Shown piece by piece: positions 54,899-64,000 of a stretch of 64,000 nucleotides of DNA. The stretch spans positions 3,606,001 through 3,670,000 of the forward strand of contig JAMJFZ010002307.1 in the NCBI GenBank assembly GCA_026225945.1, written 5' to 3'. The position numbers and the translations under genes were made by a program. The stretch comes from Cricetomys ansorgei (lineage: Eukaryota > Chordata > Mammalia > Rodentia > Nesomyidae). Under the pieces are notes generated by a model. The model saw nothing but the letters and a program-made list of their open reading frames with translations. It had not been told where the DNA came from and made no database searches. Within the stretch, counting starts at the first letter, position 1. Each line of letters begins with the position of its first letter.

Positions 54899-55459
54899 TC
54901 TTTGTAGTGTTTTTCTACATATTCTATGCTTACAGTTGTCACTTCTGTCTCCACCAAATCCTGGCAACATTCAGGACAGCCTCAGAAGGATGAGGAGTGG
55001 GGCTGCTACCCTGCCATGGTTCTGGACACATGAGGATTTTAATACTCCCTGTGATAACATGCTCCTTTTGTCTCCTCTGTATATTTTACATAGGAACCAT
55101 CAAAGAAAGTTTATCACCACACTGCTATCTTTAATGAAATGTTTATGCTTAGAACTCTGTAGTACCTAGTCTCAGAGTTTATCCTACATGGAGTGAATGC
55201 CCCTATCAAATCATTTCCCACAATTCTCCTCAGGAGCATCAAAAGTCCAGTTACTGAGACTTCTTCTCCAGTCCACCCAACAACGATCTTATTAATTGAA
55301 AATTAATTTTCTAGAGATTTCTGCTAAACACAACTAACTTTTTGATCATTCATTTCACATAGAACAAAAGCTTCAACATCATTTTAACCATCTAAAACCA
55401 TCGGGTCATATATGGTTCTAAAACTATGAGGTATTATAGAAGAATTAAAAAATACAGAC
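54899..55459. other. Unannotated stretch
   Basis: No confident repeat. AT-rich at 55290-55340. Confidence 0.45.
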
Positions 55460-55655
55460 CTGGAAGTAAACTTGGCCCTTGGGAGGCCAAGGCAGGAGAA
55501 CGCCGAGTTGAAGGATAGCTTAATGCTATAATGTGTAGATTCTGACTCAAGAGGAAGAGGAAAGAACAAAAGAGGGATGGAGAAAAGGAAGGAGACAGGA
55601 AGAGGGAGAGGGGGAGGAAGAGAAGATTAAGGAGGGAGAGGAGAGGGAGGGAGTC
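55460..55655 (+). repeat. B1-like remnant running into a purine-rich tract
   Basis: CCTTGGGAGGCCAAGGCAGG and TCTGACTCAAGAGG suggest a badly decayed B1. It is followed by a GGAAGAG/AGGGAG-rich purine tract (55545-55655) that could be its expanded tail. Confidence 0.5.
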
Positions 55656-56346
55656 ATGAAAGCTTGCAACTCAGTCCCATCTCCACAACTTTCCTCAGTT
55701 TCCCAAACCAGCACAACCAGATGGTGGTCAAGTCTTCTCTCGCATGATCCTGTGGACAGCACTTCACACTCAAAACACAGCACTAGTTACACACCACTGA
55801 GACCAACAAAGGCAATGGAGAGAAGCTTCTGGGTTAGTTCATCCCCAGGCTACTGACACCAGCCTCTGAAGGACCCTTGCTGTTGGGGTCAGAGCTCACA
55901 GGCTCCTAACTTGAAGGTCCTGAAATACAGGTCCAGTTTTATTGCTTTTAGTTTCTGTGATATTGGGGGTTTCCCCTAATCGATGACTCTAGCCCCCGTT
56001 AGTCATCCCAGGTGTAGGCAGAGCAGATGTGTGTCTTGCCTGGTTTATAGTGAACAACCACCCAGTACAAAGTCTTTTGAAAATCTTATGATAATCCTCT
56101 GTAGTGTTGCCCTTTCTGTGGCGTGGAAGGTACATGATGGCATCCTCTTCCAGAACAGGGCCACATTTTGATTGAGTTTCAATATAAAAATGATAATAAT
56201 TTTATACAATTTTCATACATAAAGATTTCTTCTGTAATTCAGTTGACTTTTTATAAAAAATTTTCATGATCCTGCAATCAGAACTCTGGCAAGCTGACTG
56301 GAAGCAAGAGCTTCATTATCTTGCTCAATGTCTTGACCTAAGTAAG

Positions 56347-56364
56347 GCCATCACTGGTGATGGC
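56347..56364. other. Short perfect hairpin
   Basis: GCCATCAC and GTGATGGC are exact complements separated by two bases. TGACCTAAG occurs on both sides (56334-56342 and 56365-56373), so the hairpin sits between short direct repeats. Confidence 0.5.
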
Positions 56365-56739
56365 TGACCTAAGACTTACTGTTTACAGTTTCACTTGGTG
56401 ACTACTCATTGAAAATAAGTTATGTGCAAGACAGATACCTCTTTAATAACAGAAAGAGGTTGTTGGTTATTTCTCAATAATAAAAACTGAAATATTAGAG
56501 AAGGATTGTATGACTCCCAGAACAAACTGCCCTCCTGGTGGTGGCCGGACAGACCCCTGTTCTCACCATAAAAATGTATCTGTGCAGTGTGTCTCTCATC
56601 GTTTTTAATCTTACTCTAATTTCATAGAGTGGATATTTATTTGAATTTTTATACGTGCTCTTAAGTTTAACAAGCCACATATAAAGCATACACATCCATA
56701 AGCCACACAGATTTAAAATCTACTTAAATACAATGTGGT

Positions 56740-56775
56740 TCTGGTGACTTGTGATTGTCTGGTGACTTGTGATTG
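56740..56775. repeat. Perfect 18-bp tandem duplication
   Basis: TCTGGTGACTTGTGATTG occurs twice head to tail (56740-56757, 56758-56775) with no mismatch. Confidence 0.9.
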
Positions 56776-57166
56776 AAGAAATGATTGTCTCTGCAGTAAT
56801 AAAGGTGTGGATGGGCCACTTTATAGCTATATTTTGAATGTCTTGTGGCCATTTGAAGTCAGACTTTCTGGAAGCTTCACCAGCCAGCAAATGCTGAAGA
56901 TTAATGATGAGAAAGATTTGACAATTTGAGCAATTTGACAAAAATTGTAAAACGTATTTCTTTCAGAGACACATGTGTGTTGTACACTGTCCATTCTTCA
57001 ATTTTTGGCATTTGTGTCAATAGGTTATTGATGTATACTTAAACTGAACATTGAGGTTGTCCAGAAGTTAAGTCAATGGTTGATGATAATGCACATTTCA
57101 GGATAATGCACATGCTAAGATCTCTATCAGTGGGTTTAGATGAAGGGGGAAATCACAGTGATTTTT

Positions 57167-58060
57167 TAAAATACGTATTTTATTTGTTGGAGAATTTTAC
57201 ACATTTTAACCATATTTACCCCAAACTTTTCCCCTTAAGCCCTCCTAGATCCACCCAACCTCCTTACCCTTACCTCGTATCTTTTTGTTTGTTTATTTGT
57301 TTTGAATTTAATAACCATCGACTCCAATTTGTGCTGCCAATATACTTCTGAATGTGGGACCATTCCCTGGAGCATAGGTAAACTAATAGGACCCCCACCC
57401 TTAAAGAAAACAGACTCACCTGCTTCAGAAGCCATCAGTTGTCCATAGTTCCTCAGTTAGAGATGGGGCTCACAAAACCCCTTCCAGTTCGACACTAGAA
57501 TGTTGACTGGCTTGTTCTTGTGCAGGTGGTGTGCCAGCAGCCACAGCTGCTGAGTGAAACTGCCTGGTCACGTCCAGAAGACACTGTTTTGCTCTGGTCC
57601 TCCCTGACCTCTGGCTATTTCTATCTCTCTGTCTCCTCAGATGGTCCCTGAGGGTTTACGGAGGGGAGTGCTACAGATGCCCCATTGTGGCTGAGTGTTC
57701 TGCAGTCACATACTCTCTGTACTTCGGCCAGTTGTGAGTTTCTGCATTAACCACCTTCCACTGTACGAAGAGGCTTTTTTGAAGAGGCCTGAGATCTTCA
57801 CTGGTTTGCTACTATGTCCATTTAGTAAAATAATAGTATATAGGTTCGCCCCTGAGTCTGATCCTGATTTCTTTAGTTCAAATATCACATGTGAAAATTT
57901 GATAAGCAGTGATTTCAATTTCACCTATAAAAATTCCCACAGTAGGCAGCAGAGTCTCGTTTGCACATCTATTGAGCCGTCCTTTGACAGCCGTGGCATG
58001 TGGGTAACCCATTTCATTGGATGTTATCCTTATGCACATTTAACTTTAGTTTGTTTAGGG
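57167..58060 (-). mobile_element. L1 (Lx-type) 3' segment, antisense
   Basis: The longest LINE-1 piece here. The + strand carries TTGGAGAATTTTACACATTT, TAGATCCACCCAACC, CATCGACTCCAATTTGTGCT, GGGACCATTCCCTGGAGC, ACCCTTAAAGAAAACAGAC, TGTGCAGGTGGTGTGCC, GTCCAGAAGACACTGTTTTG and CTATGTCCATTTAGTAAAAT, all in the order of a rodent L1 3' UTR read backwards. The match fades after about 57870. No ORF2 frame remains; inactive. Confidence 0.78.
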
Positions 58061-58964
58061 AAGTTCAGTAGTGTAGAGGGATAGACTGGCAGAATCACAC
58101 CTACAGGCTTATCGCCTTCAGGCACCGAACAATCTAGAAAAGACCTTGTGACAAGACTCTAGTTTTGAGTTGGAGGCAAGGTGCTCATGTATAATAGCAA
58201 ATATATGCTTATGTACGTGTGTATGCGTGTATGTACATACATATACACACATTCGTGGACATATCCTAGGGAAGTCAGCTTGATCAGATAGTAGCACAGA
58301 GTAAATAAACCATTTATTGTAGAAACTTTCATAAAACTCCACCATCCATCCCCATTTGAGCAAAAGATTTTCATCATTAGCTTACTGAGAGCCAGGGGCC
58401 AGCAATATTTGTCTATTACAAAGCGTGCCATGTCCAATAACCTGACCCACACTGACTTGCTCTTTATAACATGTGAATAAGGCACAAAACGATCCTGTAT
58501 CTTCCTCGAGGTCACACAACTAAGAATCTGTAGCACTTTTGTGTAAACCTTAGTGTACTTCAAATTCCCTGTGTCCTTGCTACTGTTCAGGGTCCGTGCT
58601 TTTCCCCAGGCTTCCCAATGTTTTATGGGAGGATGGCTTTCCTACTTAGTCATCCGTCTTAATACCTGATGGGCAAACTCATTTTTGCTTATTTCTTGAA
58701 GAACAATTTTGATGACTGATCCTGGCAAGTTGTCTCTCGCAATGTCTCTCGCCTTTCTCTTTTCCTGTCTGCCTGCGTATGACTTAAAAGTGGACTTGCA
58801 GCTTGGGGAAGCAGGGGTCCGTACCTCCAAAACATTGAATGGAAGGGCAACACCCGGACTATGAACGTTCTTGGTTGTTCAGATGGGTCAGGGGAATTAG
58901 AGTTGTTTGATTATAAAATCCAAGATTTTGCCTCTTCTGACAATAGTTGTCAAGTATGTCCAGT
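58061..58964. other. Unannotated stretch
   Basis: A TATGTACGTGTGTATGCGTG-type patch lies at 58205-58250. No gene or interspersed repeat recognised. Confidence 0.45.
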
Positions 58965-58966
58965 AT

Positions 58967-59252
58967 GTAACTAACACACAGTGCAGGGTCTCAATGTGTA
59001 ACTAACACACAGTGCAGGGTCTCGATGTGTAACTAACACACAGTGCAGGGTCTCAATGTGTAACTAACACACAGTGCAGGGTCTCAATGTGTAACTAACA
59101 CACAGTGCAGGGTCTCAATGTGTAACTAACACACAGTGCAGGGTCTCAATGTGTAACTAACACACAATGCAGTGTACCTATATGTAACTAACACACAGTG
59201 CAGTGTTCTGATGTGTTAACTAACATGCAGTGTAGTGTCCACACTAACACAC
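58967..59252. repeat. 31-bp-period minisatellite
   Basis: Unit starts (GTAACTAAC) fall exactly every 31 bp at 58967, 58998, 59029, 59060, 59091, 59122, 59153, 59184 and 59215, then a partial copy: about nine units. Each unit contains ACACACAGTGCAGGGTCTCA with little change through the sixth. Unit 2 differs by one base (CTCGATG). Units 7-9 are diverged (AATGCAGTGTACC, CAGTGTTCTGATG), so one end is homogenised and the other worn. There are no unique spacers, so it is not a CRISPR array. Confidence 0.96.
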
Positions 59253-59254
59253 AG

Positions 59255-60306
59255 CTTTCCCTTTCTTTCTCATCCTGAAAGATCACTTTTAACTCACCTT
59301 GACAGAGCCTGGGCTGCAGAGCTGGGCTGGAAGTTCTGTGGGCTCACACCTCTGCCATTTGTTTTTTAGTCCTAGTCCCAAGTCTCTACAGCCAACAACA
59401 AAAGCCTGAAAAATCAATATTTGGGTTCTGAGCCTTCCGCGTGTAGGGGTGGGAGGGCACTGTTGCCCTCCTTTTTAATTTGCCCCCTGATGTTTTTTCC
59501 AGTTTTTTTTTTTCCCTAGCTTTTTCCTGAGCTAGGAAAGGTAGGGATGTTTTATCAAGCCCTGGTGGCTACTTCCACCACTGCAGATCTCTGCCAGTTA
59601 GTCTTTTACTGTTACACACATTCACACCTCATATATTTTGCTCTAAAACAGAACATCTGAGTTGATTCTGCGTTTGCAAAGACCTCAGAGAGATGGAAGA
59701 TGGATTTAATGTTGCCGTTTTTAGATGGGGCTGTAAATAGAATGGCAGCTGTCCTCCGATGCATAGCAGATATACGGTGTACACGCTGAATAGAGGCAGA
59801 TGAAAGATTGCCACTAATTAATCCCCACAAAAACTCACATTTCAGCCATCGGAAATCTTAACCCTACTGTATTTATTTATTCTATACCCTCACAGATGCA
59901 ATCTCACGCACTGAAAGTAACTCATGAAGACAGGGAAAACTGCTTCCATCTTCACTAGAGTCCAAGTGACCTGTCACATTTTAGATAAACATACCGCCCC
60001 CTTTTACTCTACAAGCAATTCAAATCTACATATATGTATGAGCAATTAAGATTGGCTAGGCACCCTTCTTTGTGATGTGGGGTAGAGAAGTTGTTTTTTT
60101 GTGGGAACTGTTTCTTTTCTGGAAGAGACTGAAGCAGAAAGTTACCATGCAAGAAGGTGAGGGTTATAGCGAGAGAGTCTGACAGAAGTCTTCCATTGCA
60201 TAACCTTTGGGGACTTCTGTAACAACTATTCCAGGCACACTGTTAACAGGACAGGCATGGTCGGTACTGGACTGTCCAGGGACTTTCCTCATATACTGCT
60301 GCTTAT
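59255..60306. other. Unannotated stretch
   Basis: T run at 59502-59512. No repeat or gene recognised. Confidence 0.45.
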
Positions 60307-60620
60307 GGGGCTGGGAAGATAACTTGGTGAGTAGCAAAGTGCTTGCTCTGCAAGCACAAGGACCCTAGTTCAGATCCCGAGGACCCTAGTTCAGATCCCC
60401 GGCACCCAAGTAAAACAGCTGGTCACAAATATCCATGCTAGGGATGCAGACACAGGAGTATCCTTGGAGCTCACTGAGCAGCTGGTCTTCCTGAATTGTT
60501 GGATTCCAGGTTCAGTGTGAGAGGCTTTGCCTCAAGAAGTAAAGAGGGGGTTGACTAAGGAAGATACCCAACACTGGCCTCCACCTGCACGTACATACAC
60601 ATATGTGCATACCCCCAGGC
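60307..60620 (+). mobile_element. B4 SINE, sense, with internal 21-bp duplication
   Basis: GGGGCTGGGAAGATAACTTG, AAAGTGCTTGCTCTGCAAGC, AGATCCCCGGCACCC, TGCAGACACAGGAGTATCC, GGTTCAGTGTGAGAGGC, TTTGCCTCAAGAAGTAAAG and CACTGGCCTCCACCTGC, then a CATACACATATGTG tail. Its B-box region is duplicated in tandem (60359-60379 and 60380-60400, one mismatch). Confidence 0.87.
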
Positions 60621-61133
60621 CTCTTACCCCGCATGAAGATGAGATGGCTTATACATATTTGCATATTACAGTTAAATTATGCTTTTAATCATCATATAGG
60701 TAGTCTTAAACTTCAGGCAGTAATAGAGGAAGAAGAATCAACTGCCCTGGAGGATGTTGGGTAATTGGGTAAGACTTCATAGAAGTGCTCAGACCATAGC
60801 TTGGAGACCTGGGTTGTAGCTCCCACTGCATGGTGACTTCAAATATGCACTGTTGGTTGAGTCATCTCTCAAGGGGAAGACTGGGGACTGAGAGGTGTCT
60901 GACCCACAGCCTTGTCAGTCAGCCCCATATCGCACGGGCAGCCTAGGGACTTGAGAATAACTTATATAGCAGACTTCCAGTAAAAAGTTGATTAAACCAG
61001 ATATTCTCTGTTTGGCTAGAATGTGACTTATAATACCAAAACTCATTTTAAAGAGCAGTGGTTGCCTCATGTTTGAAGAAAATGGCAAAGCTCAGAGCAA
61101 GTACCTGAAAAATTCATTAAATATGCAGAAACA
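60621..61133. other. Unannotated stretch
   Basis: No repeat or gene recognised. Confidence 0.45.
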
Positions 61134-61285
61134 GGCCAGGCTTATGGCCTCGTAGCTGTTATCCCAGCATTCCAGAGACTGAGGCAGGAAGGTTGCCGTG
61201 ATTTTGAGACTAGCTTAGGCTACATAGTGAATAACAGGCTAGTCTGAGTTACACAGAGAGATCTTGTCTCAAAATATCAAATCGG
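61134..61285 (+). mobile_element. B1 SINE, sense, with partly duplicated right half
   Basis: GGCCAGGCTTATGGCCTCG, TTATCCCAGCATTCCAGAG, CTGAGGCAGGAAGGTTGCC, CTAGCTTAGGCTACATAGTG, then CAGGCTAGTCTGAGTTACAC and AGAGAGATCTTGTCTCAAAA. The repeated CTAG(C/T)..TGAG block matches the quasi-dimeric form of B1. Confidence 0.78.
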
Positions 61286-62269
61286 GATAAAAACAACAAA
61301 ATCCACAAGCAGGAGGAAACGAATGAAGAGACTGATTGGCAGGCTCTGGGCTTCTTCACAGACTAGGAAGGTACGCGTGCAGTGCGCAGTGTGGTCTCCA
61401 GTGGCTGAGTGATATGAGGCTATGATTGATGGTTCAAAAAACCATGAGGATGCTGTGGGCCAGAGCATCTAGAGAGATGAGCATGAGACAGCCACACGGA
61501 AAACACCTTCTCTCTTAACTGTGGAGGGGTCCACACTCAGAAGACAGTGCTGTTGGGGAGGGTGTGTCACAGGGTCAAGGACTGTTAACTCCAGAATCCA
61601 GACCACAGCCCTTTGATGTCTTTCCTCCAAGGACACAATCAAACGACTGTCTTCTCCAAACATTGATTTTCATATCATTTGAAGTGGGAGCAGGTATGGC
61701 CCTGTAGTCGCTAATGTCTCCCTCTCCATTCTCTCTCCTGCTTTGTTTCCACCCGTAAATCTTGTAACCAGCCGCTTACCACATGGATTACCTTGTAATT
61801 GAAACTGTAAAAGCCCATGGCAGGTAACCCTATGGCTGGCAGATGGTCCCCCTGGTGTGTCAGCTGTCTCAGAGGCTTTTTTTTCCCCCTACTACAATGT
61901 GGTCTGGGGTGGGGGGGGGGAAACAACAAAAGATAAAACAAGAACCCACAAAGAAAGAGAACGCAGATTCTATAATTCGAATTTAACAGAATGTATTTGC
62001 TAACACTTTCCAAGCTGCCTGAAGAGCAGAATTCATATACAGAAGCTTTCTGTGGAGTTTGAACTGAAAGAGAACAGGGAAATGGAATGCTGGGAAGCAC
62101 GTGGAGGGCGCTACCACAGACTTCCTCAGCTCAGCTTCAAGTTGGTCTTTTGGTGGACTTAGTTTTTGGGGGGGTGGAGAGCTGAGGCAGACACCTCCTC
62201 TAGCTATCGGTTGGTTTAGCTCATTCTCATGGCAGACCAAGGGGGAGAAGTGCTTGTTTAAACAGTAGA
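61286..62269. other. Unannotated stretch with a G run
   Basis: G-rich run at 61906-61920. The 129-codon - frame at 61711-62100 reads through it and has no known domain. Confidence 0.45.
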
Positions 62270-62780
62270 TATTCCATAAAAGCTAACAATTACGGTAAGG
62301 TCTTTCAGAAGGAAAATTACATTAAAGATGAATGAGGGCATATTGAAATAATTACGTTTTAAGGTGAGTAACATTAAAAGATATTGAATGGAATATCGAC
62401 TGTTTTGTGGAAATAGCAATAATGAGATTCCTGTCACCTAATCTTACAATAATTGGGTTATTATTATGCAAATGAAAGTGTTACTTAAAAAAACACAGTA
62501 AGGGAGCCAGGCATACCCTTGAGGCAGCCCCTTTCTTCTGCAAGCGGGGCTGTCAGTTCTCTGTAGACAGAAGACCCTCTTCTCAGCCGCTTGGAGACCC
62601 TCGTCTCATTGTTTACTCTTCATTTAGTCCGTGATATTTTTCAGCTGCCACAGGTAGCAGATTGGTAGCTGGTGCTGGTGCGTGTGTGCGTGCGCCTGCG
62701 TTAGCTTTATGTGGAACCCAGAGGAATAATTAAATTGTCTAATTATTGGCCACTGTCATTTCTCAAAAATGGAATGGAGT
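62270..62780. promoter_or_regulatory. Candidate regulatory block, strongest of the window
   Basis: Repeat-free and AT-rich. Contains an exact POU octamer ATGCAAAT (62466-62473) beside ACAATAATTGGG. About 250 bp on lies a perfect inverted pair of homeodomain-type cores, AATAATTA (62725-62732) and TAATTATT (62740-62747), separated by 7 bp and followed by ATTGG, an inverted CCAAT box. Paired TAAT sites facing each other suit dimeric homeodomain binding. Conservation is not known to me. Confidence 0.35.
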
Positions 62781-64000
62781 TACGTCTCCTGCCAGGGATG
62801 CATGCTGCAGCCCTTATCATCCCTCGGCACATGCTCTGTCCCTGTTTGTGTGAGGTCAGGTGGTAGCTGAGCGTCACTGGAACCAACAGGTTATGTTGGG
62901 CTAGTGCTCCAAGGACACAGTTCTCCGACAGTCACGCTCAAATCACCGTCTCGTTTTGTGTGGCTCCTGTGGCACCCATCAGAAGGAGAGAAATAAATGG
63001 GGCGATTATCCTATTGGTTCAGGGCCCAGGTAAATCTGTGCGTTAACAGAGAATGGTATGTCACACCACTGATGGTCCCGACATTGGGCAAAGGGAATTT
63101 TGTTTCCTGGGAATGTTGTTCGGTTTCTGCACACTGCTCGCTGCAGGGAATACCGCATTTAAGAAGGGTGACACAGAATTTTGCTTTATAAATTCTTTGG
63201 CTTTCCTACACAGAGAAAGTGCCAGGACCTCAGTGACATCTCATGATGGAGTTATTTTATTTTATTTTATTTTTTAGATTGAGTACTCTAGCTTAATCAC
63301 GGTCAAGCAGTTTTGAGCAAAGTACAAAAGACAAATTTCACTCACCCAGTACTTTTGGTTCCGAGGATTAGGAGGTCAAAAAATTCTAAGCCTTATCGGT
63401 TTATTTTAGAATCAACTGAGACTGGGTAAATGCCAGGGCAGCTGCTGGGGGCTCATGTCCGTTCATCGCTTTTGAGGAAGGACCCGGCTCAGAAAGGGTG
63501 GTGTGTGCCGCCCTTCTACTGTGGTCTGCACGGTAGACATATCTAAGAATCCGTGTCTGTTTATGTGATGACAGGTTCTAGGGCATGTCTGTTACCGGGA
63601 ATGAAGCCTCCAATTTAGGCCACTCTTTTCAGGAATTCAGTCCTGCAGAGATTAATTCTGATTCACCGTGTTTAGCAATCCTGCTAATTTGTTTCCCTCA
63701 AGAGGGTGGATCATTAAGAAATATTTTAATGTTGTTTTAATTTTTTTTCATTGTATTTATTCATTGTACATGGCACTGTTAGGAGTTGCCCTTGAAATCT
63801 GAGACAGCAAGGGGGAACCACAATGAGACTAGTGAGTGGTTCTCCTTAGAAACAGTAGCACAACACCCCTCCCCTCGCATGGACCGGTTGCCTAGACCTC
63901 CACAGGCCTTGCTGTTCTTGGGTTTCACAGCACAGATTACCTTGATGAAGGCCACTGTGCATCTGACCTTTCCAGACAGATTATTGTGAGACTTTCCCCC
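62781..64000. other. Unannotated terminal stretch with a (TTTTA)n
   Basis: (TTTTA)n of about 4 units at 63252-63275. No interspersed repeat recognised beside it or to the window end. Open frames of 64-74 codons near 63000-63280 are unsupported. Confidence 0.45.

Larger units (their letters stand above)
55656..57166. other. Unannotated AT-rich stretch
   Basis: No interspersed repeat recognised. Two small structures, a hairpin at 56347 and an 18-bp tandem pair at 56740, are listed separately. Confidence 0.45.

Noticed and set aside
58967..59252. CRISPR-like regular repeat spacing
   Set aside because: Units are contiguous at 31 bp with no unique spacers, and the surrounding DNA is rodent.
1..64000. 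A new operon-like or defence-type gene system
   Set aside because: The sequence is muroid noncoding DNA; no gene cluster, CRISPR array or enzyme family was found on either strand.

Overview
This window reads as noncoding nuclear DNA from a muroid rodent (mouse, rat, hamster or vole kind). The evidence is the repeat content: B1, B2/B3, B4 and ID SINEs, rodent MaLR (MT-type) LTRs, a URR1 hAT transposon, rodent L1 3' ends and long (GT)n/(CA)n arrays. Older mammal-wide MIR and L2 fragments lie between them. I could not fix the species. No exon, processed pseudogene, tRNA, snRNA or other RNA gene could be supported. The open reading frames are short and mostly fall in repeats or simple sequence, so the window is best treated as intergenic or deep intronic.

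Layout. Positions 1-9 kb: two adjacent B3 SINEs, an antisense L1 3' end, a B1 with target-site duplication, a (TTCC)n tract on a SINE tail, a B4, and a perfect CRE next to a GT/TA array. 9-18 kb: an old MaLR LTR, an AT-rich stretch with homeodomain-like motifs, a complete solo ERVK-type LTR with an exact 6-bp target duplication (14917-15462), then a dense B1/B4/ID cluster. 18-25 kb: mainly ancient repeats (MIR, L2, MIR) and single-copy sequence. 25-38 kb: the most repeat-dense part, with B1, B4, B3, a 200-bp (ATC)n array, several LTR pieces including a CpG-rich one, and CT/CA, GA and GT arrays.

38-44 kb is a 6-kb interval with no recognised interspersed repeat. 44-51 kb holds a B1 nested in a B4, old L1 pieces, B3/B4/B1 and a CA/CG alternating tract. 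51-64 kb holds microsatellites, a full-length URR1 with both inverted ends and target duplications, a ~0.9-kb antisense L1 3' segment, a 31-bp-period minisatellite, a B4 with an internal duplication, and an AT-rich candidate regulatory stretch near 62.3-62.8 kb.

No genes act together here. The interest lies in insertion history (target duplications, nesting, expansions at SINE tails), a few precise palindromic or tandem motifs, and repeat-poor candidate regulatory intervals. Family names rest on recalled consensus patterns, not on a search, and ends without a stated target duplication are approximate. I found no new biological system that the sequence itself supports.
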